A DNA stretch of 64,000 nt from positions 597,372 through 661,371 of the forward strand of contig NZ_LT629967.1 of NCBI RefSeq assembly GCF_900104665.1, in the 5' to 3' direction. The notes under the pieces were generated by a model, which saw nothing but the letters and a program-made list of their open reading frames with translations, did no database searches and was not told where the DNA came from. Shown one piece after another: positions 30,301-38,778 of this stretch; position 1 is the stretch's first letter; every line of letters starts with the position of its first letter. Both the position numbers and the translations under genes were made by a program. This DNA is from Traorella massiliensis. GTDB taxonomy: Bacteria; Bacillota_I; Bacilli_A; Erysipelotrichales; Erysipelotrichaceae.

Positions 30301-30503
30301 ATCAGGCAACCGATCGAGCTTATCGTATTGGACAGGAAAAGAATGTCCAAGTATTTAAACTGGTGATGAAAAACAGTATTGAAGAAAAAATCTTAAAGCT
30401 TCAGGAGAAGAAGAAAGATCTTGCAGATAGCTTTGTAGAGAATAATGAAGGAAGTCTGGCAAAGATGGATAAGAATGATATCATGGAATTATTTAAAATA
30501 TAA
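27303..30503 (+). CDS. SNF2-family DNA translocase with N-terminal SWIM finger
   Basis: The protein of about 1066 residues has a SWIM finger near residues 67-83 (CECPYC...CAH), a long SNF2-associated region, and a C-terminal helicase: Walker A DDMGLGKTLQ, motif II DEAQ, motif III LTGTPIENS, PFILRR, motif V LISLKAGGTGLNL and motif VI QATDRAYRIGQ. DEAQ rather than DEAH is common in bacterial SNF2/RapA relatives. GGGAGAAG supports the ATG at 27303; an in-frame ATG at 27285 has none. It probably remodels protein-DNA or RNA polymerase complexes using ATP. Confidence 0.92.
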   Translation: MKLEIEKYIKNKTSLLIAHRYERYDNVVLLDIDVQKNHFDIHAIVNVLGKKFDISFILDEEKKLLEYKCECPYCEQEPCAHIGAVMLKINQLEIEDFPFHYEQNLENEILEERKNSADRRESAHLMEMTSLGRNIIELRKKDYQSELERIITKERYEIEATLNDEFGRHLSLSFKVGNEKKYVIKNISNFLEMIRQRAFHSYGKQLEMTHQLESFNEFGQKQIHFMEEMERLLKGKDYYYASQLGRSINLETNNIDDFFDTYEEEGGANFTCQIEEKKIELRWQEKAKYDELSLVSDLSEYVCGNRHMYAIEYSRNHYSFQRLALDEKGQAIMLIKELLLHPIRILKEERNDFYKYVLNDLTDYFDIANLFELPNSQLEKIKIFGDINDEGDVAINIEYLYGDQHHTPGFTSENILTYEQDLVESYIRKYAARIEENTALFDSNDERTLDFVEEGFSFLQNYGDVYISDALKRFNERKMYRISVGVRYESDLLSIDIQSEDIPKEEISSILSQYRRKKKFYRLKNGELIHLNSPAIEELSEIMDDFHLDAKDIADGEVVLNPYRLFAVEQEANASKNIIFERSQSFEDALDKFSVKAMDEMTIPSQYENILREYQKEGVKWMKLLNSYHFNGILADDMGLGKTLQVIALIEDLDTELPSIVVAPSSLVYNWMDEVGKFSKKLKAICIVGNQENRRHLLEEKADLYITSYDYMRRDSELYENHSFEYVILDEAQYIKNQKTQNAISVKKLIANHKLALTGTPIENSLAELWSIFDFLMPGYLFNYHYFLNHYENDIVRNDDEEKKKKLKQLVTPFILRRNKKEVLQELPDKIEKVQLIDFSEDEHKLYLAHMASINKELNAMMGNEKVDKIAVLAMLTKLRQICCEPRLLFDNIYHSSSKMRACMDLVVNLKENSQKVLIFSSFTSVLDLIEKELNLLSITSYKLTGQTSKEERRELIQKFQNDDTEVFLISLKAGGTGLNLTAAQAVIHFDPWWNISAQNQATDRAYRIGQEKNVQVFKLVMKNSIEEKILKLQEKKKDLADSFVENNEGSLAKMDKNDIMELFKI

Positions 30504-30527
30504 AATGAATCTGTGTAGTGCTATAAA

Positions 30528-30566
30528 AAAGAACTGCTGCCATTTAATTGGTGCAGTTCTTTGTTT
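30528..30566. terminator. bidirectional terminator
   Basis: AAAGAACTGC pairs with GCAGTTCTTT across a 15-base loop, with A and T runs on the two sides. It separates the convergent SNF2 and P-II genes. Confidence 0.8.
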
Positions 30567-31274
30567 TTATTCTGTCAGTTCTTCTAAACCGGCAACTTCT
30601 TCTACAGGAAGGGCAATGACGATACCTCTAGCAGGTGTTTTCATACCACATTCATGTGAGATAGCGGACATAACAGCCGATTTTTTATTTTGGGGAACGA
30701 TGATCAGGACCATTTCCTGTTCATCAAGCATTGTAATTCTTAAAAAACGTACAACTTCATCTGAACCAAAGCGTCTTCCTTTTAAGAGGGTTCCACCTTT
30801 AGCACCGGCACCTTTAGCGGCATGAATGACATTCTCACTGTAACCATGATTAACAGCGGTCAGGATGACTGAATATTCTATTTTCTCTTTCATGATCGTT
30901 TCTCCTTCTTTTATATCTGATTCAGTATATATATTTTGATGATCCAGCAGATGACGAATGCCATCCTGCATACCTGTAACAGGAATTGTCACAGCTACGC
31001 CTTTTCCTTTCTTTTGAAAAGCCATGATCTGATTGATCTTAAAAAGAATCTTATATGAAATAAGTTTAGGCATCAGACATACAGTAACAAGACGTTTTGT
31101 ACCACTAAGGCCCCACATATCCAGTATTTCAGAAGTAGCAGTTCCCTTTCCATAACATTGATAATAAATAGGAATATGCAGGTCACGTAAAGTTTTCTCT
31201 AATTTATGCTCATCATCAGCATGGGTAATCATCAGAAGCATACGTTGATGAATTTCTTTTTCTCTATATATCAT
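30567..31274 (-). CDS. tandem P-II-like regulatory protein
   Basis: The protein of about 235 residues appears to be two P-II (GlnB)-like halves, about 1-115 and 125-235. The second half is clearer: VILTAVNHGYSENVIHAAKGAGAKGGTLLKGRR is the GlnB-type loop region, and ISHECGMKTPARGIVIALP resembles the C-terminal strand. No T-loop tyrosine for uridylylation is evident. It overlaps the DUF1538 membrane gene by 11 bases, a pairing that suggests it gates or senses for that membrane protein, as P-II proteins do for AmtB. Confidence 0.75.
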   Translation of the reverse strand: MIYREKEIHQRMLLMITHADDEHKLEKTLRDLHIPIYYQCYGKGTATSEILDMWGLSGTKRLVTVCLMPKLISYKILFKINQIMAFQKKGKGVAVTIPVTGMQDGIRHLLDHQNIYTESDIKEGETIMKEKIEYSVILTAVNHGYSENVIHAAKGAGAKGGTLLKGRRFGSDEVVRFLRITMLDEQEMVLIIVPQNKKSAVMSAISHECGMKTPARGIVIALPVEEVAGLEELTE

Positions 31275-32799
31275 TTTCATTCTCCTCATCTTCTAATAAA
31301 ATGATGTCATCAGATACTTCTTCCACAGGAAGAGCTTCTAGCTGTTTTGCTTTTCTCGTATAGATAAAGCCCATGATTTGAATGGCGATCAAAGGCGTCA
31401 TGGCTACCATGGCAACGACACCAAAAGCATCTTTTACAACATCGCCGCCTGCTGCCAGACAGGCACCCATGGCCATTGGCAGAAGAAACGTTGTTGTCAT
31501 AGCACCACTGGCAACACCACCTGAGTCAAAGGCGATGCCAACAAATACATTTTCTACGAAGTGACTAAGTATCAGTGCAATAATATAGCCTGGAATAAGA
31601 ATATAATAAATATTAATTCCGGTTAATACTCTAACCATGGCCAATCCGACAGCAAAAGCAACACCGATGGATAAACATAGATTCATGGAACTTGCTGAAA
31701 TACTTCCTCCGGTGATTTCTTCTACTTGATTATTTAATACTTGAACAGCAGGTTCAGCTTTAACGATATAATAACCAATGACCATTCCGATTGGAATCAG
31801 TATCCATGAGTAATTTGTAGAAGCCAGAGAACTTCCTAACAGATTACCCACAGGGGCAAAACCGACATTTACGCCTGTTAGAAATAAAATTAAACCGATA
31901 ATTGTATAAATAAAACCTATGCTCATTCGGATGACCTGACGCTTACTATATTTTTTTGCGATGATTTGAAAAAGAATAAAGACAACGATGATCGGTAAAA
32001 TGCTGATCATGACTTCATGGATATATTGTGGCAAAGCCTGAAGAAATTGAAACATGACATCCTGGGAAGTGATTACAGGAACGATTTCTACTGCATTATA
32101 GGTTGCTTCACTGGGGTGATAAATCATTCCTAGAAGCAATACCATCAGGATAGGACCAATGCTGCAGAAGGCAATTAAACCAAAACTGTCACTGACACTT
32201 TCTGCATCACTTCTAGAGGCTGATAAACCAACACCGATAGCCATAATAAAGGGTACTGTCATAGGTCCTGTTGTTACACCACCCGAGTCAAAGGCCACTG
32301 CTGTAAAAGCATCCGGTGAAAAAAAGGATAATAGAAAGAGAGCAATGTAAAAAATTGTAATGATCTTTTTTAAAGAAACTTTGAATAAGATTCTTAATAC
32401 AGCGATAACTAGAAAGATTCCCACACCTAAAGCCACTGTCCAGATAAGGACCATGTTGGGAATAGAAGCTACCTGTGCTGCTAACACCTGTAAATCAGGT
32501 TCTGAAACAGTAATGATAGCACCGACTAAAAAACTGACAATGATGATCAAATAAATATTTTTACGCTTGATCATCCAGCCACCGATACCTTGTCCTAATA
32601 TCGTCATTGTTGTTTCAGCACCTAGCTGGAAAAAGCCCATTCCAACTGTTAAAAGCAATGCTCCCATTAAAAATAAAGCAAGCGTACCGATCTCCATAGG
32701 AACCAGGATCATACTCATTAAAAGAACGATACATGTAATTGGCAATACACTGAAAAGAGATTCCAGAATTTTTTCTTTTAATTTCTCGTTGATAGAAAT
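31264..32799 (-). CDS. DUF1538 membrane protein
   Basis: This integral membrane protein of about 512 residues consists of two homologous halves, each carrying a FDSGGV motif (FDSGGVTTGPMTVP in the first, FDSGGVASGAMTT in the second), typical of DUF1538. Function is unknown; a channel or transporter with inverted or direct repeats is likely. AAGGAGG at 32809-32815 is followed by no ATG, GTG or TTG; the codons there are AAT-ATT-ATC-ATT. I place the start at the ATT at 32799 (nine bases on); an upstream TTG at 32841 lacks a site. A MarR palindrome precedes it. Confidence 0.82.
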   Translation of the reverse strand: MSINEKLKEKILESLFSVLPITCIVLLMSMILVPMEIGTLALFLMGALLLTVGMGFFQLGAETTMTILGQGIGGWMIKRKNIYLIIIVSFLVGAIITVSEPDLQVLAAQVASIPNMVLIWTVALGVGIFLVIAVLRILFKVSLKKIITIFYIALFLLSFFSPDAFTAVAFDSGGVTTGPMTVPFIMAIGVGLSASRSDAESVSDSFGLIAFCSIGPILMVLLLGMIYHPSEATYNAVEIVPVITSQDVMFQFLQALPQYIHEVMISILPIIVVFILFQIIAKKYSKRQVIRMSIGFIYTIIGLILFLTGVNVGFAPVGNLLGSSLASTNYSWILIPIGMVIGYYIVKAEPAVQVLNNQVEEITGGSISASSMNLCLSIGVAFAVGLAMVRVLTGINIYYILIPGYIIALILSHFVENVFVGIAFDSGGVASGAMTTTFLLPMAMGACLAAGGDVVKDAFGVVAMVAMTPLIAIQIMGFIYTRKAKQLEALPVEEVSDDIILLEDEENENDI

Positions 32800-32847
32800 G
32801 ATAATATTCCTCCTTTCGTGCCAGTATAAATCAGTGAGCACAATTTG

Positions 32848-32860
32848 CTAACAATGTTAG
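32848..32860. promoter_or_regulatory. MarR operator before DUF1538 gene
   Basis: CTAACAATGTTAG is a 5-3-5 palindrome. The same arms flank a different centre at 33340-33352 before the marR gene, indicating that the adjacent MarR protein binds both. Confidence 0.7.
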
Positions 32861-32900
32861 ATAATTGTGTAAAATGAAAGGCAATCAATGCCTATAAAAA

Positions 32901-33320
32901 TTACTTTGCTAAACCGTGAATGATCTTCTTTTGGATCCTGATATAGTCTTGAGCATCCTCAGGTCCTAAATATTCCAAAAGCTGAATCACATTTTGAAGA
33001 AGTTCGGCTTTTCTTTCTTCGATCAAAGCATTTCCTTTTTCAGTAAGGCAGACAATGACTTGTCGATTGTCCGTTGCATCATCTTTTCGAATCACAAGAC
33101 CCTTTTCTTCCATATGATTTAACAAGGCAGCAATTCTTGCGGAACTGACAGCCATTTCACGATTCAACTCTTTTGGATGTGCCTGCGAGCCATGGGTAAG
33201 CAGATAATTTAAAACAAAATATTCACCTTTAATGAAATTTGAAAGCTTTTGACTGACAGGAACATGAAGAAAATCAATTCGGGTTTTTAAAAGGTCAAGA
33301 GCCATTTCCTTATAATCCAT
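32901..33320 (-). CDS. MarR-family regulator of the DUF1538/P-II operon
   Basis: The 139-residue protein is a winged helix-turn-helix regulator: QAHPKELNREMAVSSARIAALLNHMEEKGLVIRKD and the wing DNRQVIVCLTEKGNAL. It is the first gene of the minus-strand cluster marR - DUF1538 - P-II. Matching palindromes at its own promoter and before the DUF1538 gene imply autorepression and control of the pair. The ligand cannot be predicted. Confidence 0.9.
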   Translation of the reverse strand: MDYKEMALDLLKTRIDFLHVPVSQKLSNFIKGEYFVLNYLLTHGSQAHPKELNREMAVSSARIAALLNHMEEKGLVIRKDDATDNRQVIVCLTEKGNALIEERKAELLQNVIQLLEYLGPEDAQDYIRIQKKIIHGLAK

Positions 33321-33339
33321 ATAGATCTCCTTGATTTTA

Positions 33340-33352
33340 CTAACGTTGTTAG
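33340..33352. promoter_or_regulatory. MarR operator at its own promoter
   Basis: CTAACGTTGTTAG lies just downstream of the -10 box, where a bound dimer would block transcription. Confidence 0.75.
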
Positions 33353-33356
33353 TTAA

Positions 33357-33386
33357 ATTATAACGTCATCTTCGCTTTGATGTCAA
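33357..33386 (-). promoter_or_regulatory. promoter of marR (DUF1538 operon)
   Basis: On the minus strand TTGACA (33386-33381) and TATAAT (33362-33357) both match the consensus exactly, 18 bases apart. Confidence 0.8.
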
Positions 33387-33518
33387 GCTATAAGCCATTT
33401 TCTTTTTGACTTTGAACAGCAAAAAAGTGGATAAAATAATGGATTCATGGATTTTAATAGTTGTAACTTGCATTTGTTTGTGATAGAATAATAAAGCCAA
33501 AGAAAGGAGGATTTATAA

Positions 33519-33740
33519 ATGCTGCGAATTGTTTTAATGATTGTATCGGTCGCATTGATAATTCTCTCTTTAATGCAAAGCGGGAAGAACGATGGATTAT
33601 CAGGAGCTTTTACAGGATCTGAGGGGTTGAACCTTTTTGCCAACGTAAAGGAAAGAGGTCCTGAAAAGATGATTTCTAATCTGACGATGATCGTTGGAAT
33701 ATTGTTCTTCGTTCTTGTAATAATTATGAGATTCCAATAA
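33519..33740 (+). CDS. secG: preprotein translocase subunit SecG
   Basis: SecG is the small two-helix subunit of the SecYEG protein-export channel. The 73 residues have the first helix at 2-19 and the second at 52-71, joined by the conserved SGAFTGSEGLNLFANVKERG (a variant of the GGLSGAFGG..LFG loop). AAAGGAGG precedes the ATG. It leads the conserved block secG-rnr-...-smpB. Confidence 0.93.
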   Translation: MLRIVLMIVSVALIILSLMQSGKNDGLSGAFTGSEGLNLFANVKERGPEKMISNLTMIVGILFFVLVIIMRFQ

Positions 33741-33759
33741 GACCGCATAAGGTCTTTTT
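33739..33759 (+). terminator. small hairpin between secG and rnr
   Basis: AAGACC pairs with GGTCTT across GCATAA, followed by T residues; probably partial, since rnr follows immediately. Confidence 0.6.
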
Positions 33760-33780
33760 ATTTTAGAAGGAGGTGAAGCA

Positions 33781-35868
33781 ATGGACTATAAAAAAATATT
33801 GATAGATACCATGATGTCTTCAAAATATAAAGGAAAGACATTGGAAGAATTAAAAGCAATGTTTGATTTAAGCAACGCACAAGAATTTATATCTTTTATG
33901 AAAGAATACAATGAGGGAATCGAAGATCTGACTTTCATTGAGATAAAAGATAAGATCTATCTAGCTAGCAGAGAGGGTTATTTTAAAGGTATTCTGAAAG
34001 TTCATCCGAAAGGATTTGGCTTTGTGGAAAATGATGAGTTTCACTGCTATGTAGCTGATGTGGGCAAAATGATGAATGGGGATGAAGTATTAGCCCAGTT
34101 TATTCATAAAGAAAATGAACAGCCGGAATGTAAGATCGTAAAAGTGTTGCATCACAATATGAAACATTTGGTGGGAACGATTAAGAAAAAAGAAGGTCGA
34201 TCTTTTAAGTTTCTTCCTGACAGTCCACTTGTTTCACAGCGTATTCGTATTCTTAATTTTCATGATTTTAAGCTTGTCAATGATTCTAAAGTACTTGTAC
34301 GAATTACAAAGTACGAGCCGTTGGAAGCTGAAATTGAAAAGGTGATTGGTTATAAGTATGATCCGGGAGTTGATATTACTTCACTTCTTTTGGAACATGA
34401 CGTTGATATTGAATTTAGCGATGAAGTCATGAAAGAAGTAAATCAGATTGAAGATCATATTACAGCCAAAGATAAAAAGGGACGTGAAGATTTAACTGAT
34501 CAGCTTATTATTACGATTGATGGTGATGATTCTCGTGACTTTGATGATGCGATCAGCATCGATAAGATTGAAAATGGTTATCGTTTAGGAGTACATATCG
34601 CAGATGTTTCACATTATGTGAAAGAAAAAAGTGCTTTGGATAAGTCGGCTTATGAAAGAGGAACATCGATTTATGTCTGTGATCGTGTCGTACCGATGTT
34701 ACCGCAGTTTTTAAGTAATGGAATTTGTTCGTTGAATCCGAATGTTGAAAGATGTACGATTTCTTGTGTCATGGATATTAACATGCAGGGAGAAGTCATG
34801 AATTATCGAATCTTTCCATCTTTTATCAAGTCAAAGGAAAGAATGACCTATGCAAATGTGAATAAGATCATTCATCAGGATGTGGAAATGTGTAAAAAAT
34901 ATGCACATCTTCTTGAAATGGTTGATGATATGATGAAGCTGAGTCAGATCATCCGTAAAAGAAGAGAAGGTCTAGGATGCATTGATTTTGATACCAAAGA
35001 AGGTAAGATCATATTGGATGCAAAGGGAAGAGCGATAGATGTAAAGCTTCGTGAACGTGGAGAAAGTGAACGTATCATTGAAGATTTTATGATTCAGGCA
35101 AATGAAGTAGTGGCTACTCATATGAAATGGTTAGAAATACCTTCGATGTATCGTATTCATGAACAGCCTGATCCTAAAAAGATGAAAGAGTTTGTACATA
35201 TTGCTCAGCTATCGCATCTTAAATTTAAGGGTAATGTTTTAAACGTAAAGCCAATGCAATGTCAGAAGCTTTTAAAAGAAGCAAAACAAAAAGAAGAATA
35301 TTCGATTATTTCAACATCACTTTTACGATGTATGGCAAAAGCTAAATATGATGCAAAGTGTCTGGGACATTTTGGATTAGCTTTGAAAGAATATACACAT
35401 TTTACTTCACCGATTCGTCGTTATCCTGATTTGGTCGTTCATCGGATGTTAAGAAAATATTGTTTTGGAAAGATGCCCGAAGAGAAAGTCATGAAAAAAG
35501 ATGAAGCATGGGTAGAAAAGGCTGCTTTGCAGTCAAGCATTCAGGAAAGAAAAGCTATTGAATGTGAAAGAGATGTCGATGATATGAAAAAGGCTGAGTA
35601 TATGGAAAAGCATATCGGTGAAAAGTATGAAGGTATGATCAGTGGAATCACTAAATTTGGCTTTTTTGTAGAACTGGAAAATACAGTAGAAGGTTTGGTG
35701 CATATATCATTATTGAATGATGATCATTATGTATATGATGATGCGACACGCTCTTTACTGGGAATGAGAACAAAGAAAAGATATGCGATGGGACAGAAGG
35801 TAAAGGTGAAATGCATCGCTGCCAGCCGGTTTAAAAAGCAAGTTGATTTTGAACTGATTAGGGGGTAA
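33781..35868 (+). CDS. rnr: ribonuclease R
   Basis: RNase R is a 3'-5' exoribonuclease that degrades structured RNA and works with tmRNA-SmpB on faulty mRNAs. The 695 residues hold an N-terminal winged-helix region, cold-shock OB domains (KVHPKGFGFVEND), the RNB catalytic domain with DGDDSRDFDDAISI supplying the Asp ligands, and a C-terminal S1 domain (YEGMISGITKFGFFVELENTVEGLVH). It lacks the long basic tail of the E. coli enzyme. AGGAGGTGA lies before the ATG. Confidence 0.96.
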   Translation: MDYKKILIDTMMSSKYKGKTLEELKAMFDLSNAQEFISFMKEYNEGIEDLTFIEIKDKIYLASREGYFKGILKVHPKGFGFVENDEFHCYVADVGKMMNGDEVLAQFIHKENEQPECKIVKVLHHNMKHLVGTIKKKEGRSFKFLPDSPLVSQRIRILNFHDFKLVNDSKVLVRITKYEPLEAEIEKVIGYKYDPGVDITSLLLEHDVDIEFSDEVMKEVNQIEDHITAKDKKGREDLTDQLIITIDGDDSRDFDDAISIDKIENGYRLGVHIADVSHYVKEKSALDKSAYERGTSIYVCDRVVPMLPQFLSNGICSLNPNVERCTISCVMDINMQGEVMNYRIFPSFIKSKERMTYANVNKIIHQDVEMCKKYAHLLEMVDDMMKLSQIIRKRREGLGCIDFDTKEGKIILDAKGRAIDVKLRERGESERIIEDFMIQANEVVATHMKWLEIPSMYRIHEQPDPKKMKEFVHIAQLSHLKFKGNVLNVKPMQCQKLLKEAKQKEEYSIISTSLLRCMAKAKYDAKCLGHFGLALKEYTHFTSPIRRYPDLVVHRMLRKYCFGKMPEEKVMKKDEAWVEKAALQSSIQERKAIECERDVDDMKKAEYMEKHIGEKYEGMISGITKFGFFVELENTVEGLVHISLLNDDHYVYDDATRSLLGMRTKKRYAMGQKVKVKCIAASRFKKQVDFELIRG

Positions 35869-35870
35869 AG

Positions 35871-37019
35871 ATGAAAAAGCTATTTGTTTTATTAAGTTTG
35901 TTTCTTTTTGTGGGGTGTGCTGAGCAAAAAACGCAAGAGCCATCAGTAGATGCGCCTGTAGAAGAACCTGTTGTTGAGGAAAAGGAAGATAGTGTCGTTT
36001 CTTTTATGGCAGTGGGTGATAATCTGATTCATGGGGCCATCTATATAAATGCTTATGCGAAATATGGTTCTTATGAATTTGATGATATTTATTCAGAAAT
36101 CAAATATTTTGTAGAGTCAAAAGATGTTGCCTATATCAATCAGGAAACGATCTTAGGTGGAACAGAACTAGGGTTATCACATTATCCGATGTTTAATTCT
36201 CCTCAAGAAGTTGGTGTAGCAGTAGCAAATGCTGGTTTTGACTGGATTGCCAGTTGTTCCAATCATTCAATGGATAAATTTGAAGATGGTATTATTTCAG
36301 ATCTGAATTTTTGGGATCAGTATCCTGATATTGTAACAACAGGATTGAATCGTAGTTTTGAGGAACAGCAAACAAATAAATATATTGAAAGAAATGGTGT
36401 AAAATTTGGCGTTTTAGGTTATACTTATGGTACCAATGGTATTGAGATACCAGAAGGTAAGGAGTATCTAGTCAATCTTTATTCAAAAGAAAGAATCAAA
36501 GAGGATATAGAACGTTTAGAAGGAACTTGTGATTCAATCCTTGTCAGTATGCATTGGGGTGATGAGTATTCAACAACACCAAATGCTGAGCAACAGGAAT
36601 TGGCACAGTATATGGCTGACTTAGGTGTTGATGTTATTATTGGGGAACATCCTCATGTTATTCAGCCTATGGATTGGATAGAAGGTAAGGATGGTAACCT
36701 AACCTTAGTCATCTATAGCTTAGGTAATTTTCTTTCTTCACAGGATGAAGCTTTCAATATGTTAGGAGGCTGTGCATCGTTTGATATTCGTAAAGATGGC
36801 AATACAGGTGAAACGACTGTGGAGAATGTAAAGTGGTATCCGGTAGTTAATCACATTTCATATGGTGATTATATGGCAGGAACGAGAGATTATCGAGTAT
36901 ATCTGTTGAAAGATTATACAGATGAATTAGCATCACAGCATCGGTTAGGTATTACCCGTCAGTATTTTATTGACAAAACAGAAGAAGTCATGAATGACAA
37001 GTTTGAAATCGTGTATTAA
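35871..37019 (+). CDS. CapA-family lipoprotein (metallophosphatase fold)
   Basis: The 382-residue protein has a lipoprotein signal (LLSLFLFVGC, Cys at residue 16) and an acidic spacer, then a CapA/PgsA-type domain: FMAVGDNLIHG, QETILGG, SCSNHSMDKFEDG, VSMHWGDEY and IIGEHPHVIQPM. These are the Asp, Asn and His metal ligands of calcineurin-like phosphatases. CapA proteins take part in poly-gamma-glutamate or capsule handling, but many are uncharacterised and no pgs genes are nearby. It starts two bases after rnr. Confidence 0.88.
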   Translation: MKKLFVLLSLFLFVGCAEQKTQEPSVDAPVEEPVVEEKEDSVVSFMAVGDNLIHGAIYINAYAKYGSYEFDDIYSEIKYFVESKDVAYINQETILGGTELGLSHYPMFNSPQEVGVAVANAGFDWIASCSNHSMDKFEDGIISDLNFWDQYPDIVTTGLNRSFEEQQTNKYIERNGVKFGVLGYTYGTNGIEIPEGKEYLVNLYSKERIKEDIERLEGTCDSILVSMHWGDEYSTTPNAEQQELAQYMADLGVDVIIGEHPHVIQPMDWIEGKDGNLTLVIYSLGNFLSSQDEAFNMLGGCASFDIRKDGNTGETTVENVKWYPVVNHISYGDYMAGTRDYRVYLLKDYTDELASQHRLGITRQYFIDKTEEVMNDKFEIVY

Positions 37020-37033
37020 GAAGGTGGTGAGTC

Positions 37034-37486
37034 ATGGCAAAGAAATCAGTGGCTGAAAATCGAAAAGCATATCATGAATATTTTATTGAAGATCGCTTTG
37101 AAGCCGGTATTGTTCTAAGGGGAACTGAGATTAAGTCAGTTCGTAAAGGACATGTACAGCTGAAGGATAGCTATGTCAGCTTTGTAAATGGTGAAGCCTT
37201 TATCAAAGAAATGCATATTTCACCTTATGAATATGGAAATATCTTTAATCATGATGAAACAAGGGAAAGAAAACTTCTTCTTCATCGAGATGAGATCAGA
37301 AAATTAAGTGATAAGGTAAAGCTTAAAGGTTATACCGTAGTACCACTTAGTATGTATCTTCATAACGGATATGCGAAAATGGAGATAGCCTTAGCGAAAG
37401 GTAAAGATCTTCATGATAAACGCAATAGCGAAAAAGAAAAAACCGCAAAGCGTGAAATTGAAAAAGCAATGAAAAATTACAGGTGA
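37034..37486 (+). CDS. smpB: SsrA-binding protein SmpB
   Basis: SmpB binds tmRNA and brings it to stalled ribosomes. The 150 residues have the conserved NRKAYHEYFIEDRFEAGIVLRGTEIKS start, the tRNA-like domain contacts around GYTVVPLSMY and the basic C-terminal tail HDKRNSEKEKTAKREIEKA. The tmRNA gene begins 17 bases after its stop. Confidence 0.97.
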   Translation: MAKKSVAENRKAYHEYFIEDRFEAGIVLRGTEIKSVRKGHVQLKDSYVSFVNGEAFIKEMHISPYEYGNIFNHDETRERKLLLHRDEIRKLSDKVKLKGYTVVPLSMYLHNGYAKMEIALAKGKDLHDKRNSEKEKTAKREIEKAMKNYR

Positions 37487-37503
37487 GCATTCACCTGAAA
37501 CAT

Positions 37504-37882
37504 GGGGCTGTCATGGTTTCGACAGGGATATGTTTGGTGTAGACTGCAATCGTGTGGCTAACGTAAAAGCTATTAAAAATAAACGGAAACAAATTTGCTA
37601 ACTTCTTCGGTGGAAACCGTGAAGTTGCTTTCGCTGCTTAATTAACCTAACTACTGGTTCGCAGCCGTCCTCTTATTTTTCTCCTTTAGGAATAAGCAGG
37701 GTGTCAGAAATAAAGGATAGATAATGCTTTTGTCTGATGAAGTATTATCGAAGTTTAAATCAGACACATCAGTAAGGAGTTTGTTCATCATTACCTGCTG
37801 ATTATCAAGTATGAACTAAATTGTAGATGTCTATACGTGGGACTGTTTCTGGACGCGGGTTCGACTCCCGCCAGCTCCACCA
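37504..37882 (+). ncRNA. ssrA: transfer-messenger RNA (tmRNA)
   Basis: The 5' end GGGGCTGTCATGGTTTCGACA and the 3' end GGTTCGACTCCCGCCAGCTCCACCA form the tRNA-like domain, with encoded CCA. The internal frame ends in the proteolysis tag ANFFGGNREVAFAA followed by TAA at about 37640-37642; the tag's first codons (before KFAN) cannot be fixed without the resume site. It follows smpB directly. Confidence 0.96.
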
Positions 37883-37891
37883 AGTAAAAAT

Positions 37892-37913
37892 AAAGCCTAT
37901 TTTAAGGCTTTTT
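37892..37913 (+). terminator. terminator of ssrA
   Basis: AAGCCT pairs with AGGCTT around a short loop followed by T residues. Confidence 0.8.
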
Positions 37914-38211
37914 CTTTATATGTGAGAAGATTTTGAGAAGTTTGGTTGATGAAGTTTACTGATTCATTGCCAACATTTTTATAAAATGCGTATAGATTTT
38001 TAATGTTATGTTAATATCACGATGACTTAATTTTTTTAGATATTGTAATGTTTTTCATAAAAACAGGTAAGTAGTTAATGATTCAATCTTAAAGAATGAT
38101 AGTAAACAGTTCATTTTATTTGAAAAGAAAATAAAAAATGATAAAATAATAAAAAAATGATGCAATAAAAATGAATGCTTATGTAATAATATTATGAAAG
38201 GATAAGAAAAT
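37914..38211. other. AT-rich gap before the ECF sigma gene
   Basis: The interval contains no ORF with a ribosome site and no recognisable RNA. The last 100 bases are extremely A/T-rich and must hold the promoter of the sigma operon; TAATAATATTAT just before GAAAGG is a weak -10 candidate. An ECF-type promoter motif could not be picked out. Confidence 0.4.
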
Positions 38212-38766
38212 ATGATTTCATTGAATCAATCAGTCAGCACAGATATAGATGATATTGTTTTAGATCAATATATTAAAGAAATTGCAAATGGGAATAAAAA
38301 TGCTCTGGCAGATCTTTATGCTATGACTAGTGCTGCTGTTTATGGATTTATTCTTTCTATTTTGAAGAACTCTCATGATGCGGAAGATATCCTGCATGAC
38401 TGTTATGTCAGCGTTTTCTCAGCAACTCAAAATTATCGTTCAAGCGGGCGCCCGTTGGCATGGATCATGGCGATTGCCAGAAATCTGTGCTTGTTAAAAA
38501 TGCGAGAGCGTAAAAAAAATGCTGATTATCCTTATGAAAATTGGGAGCATGATATTGCTGACAGAAATGATGTTTCGGCAGAAGATATGATTGTGTTGAA
38601 AGATTGTATGAAAAATCTCTCAGATGAAGAACATCAGATTGTTTATCTGCATGCGGTAAGCGGATTTAAACATCGTGAAATTTCACAAATCATGGAACTT
38701 CCATTATCAACGGTTCTTTCAAAATACCACCGTGCATTAAAAAAACTAAAAGCATGTTTAGAGTAG
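38212..38766 (+). CDS. ECF-type RNA polymerase sigma factor
   Basis: The 184-residue protein has sigma region 2 (ALADLYAMTSAAVYGFILSILKNSHDAEDILHDCYVSVF, about residues 37-75) and region 4 (NLSDEEHQIVYLHAVSGFKHREISQIMELPLSTVLSKYHRALKKLK, about 137-182), with no region 3. GAAAGGATAAG precedes the ATG. The next gene, 12 bases on, encodes a single-pass membrane protein with an RsgI-like domain, which would hold the sigma factor inactive until an outside signal arrives. Confidence 0.92.
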   Translation: MISLNQSVSTDIDDIVLDQYIKEIANGNKNALADLYAMTSAAVYGFILSILKNSHDAEDILHDCYVSVFSATQNYRSSGRPLAWIMAIARNLCLLKMRERKKNADYPYENWEHDIADRNDVSAEDMIVLKDCMKNLSDEEHQIVYLHAVSGFKHREISQIMELPLSTVLSKYHRALKKLKACLE

Positions 38767-38778
38767 GAGAGGGTGAAA

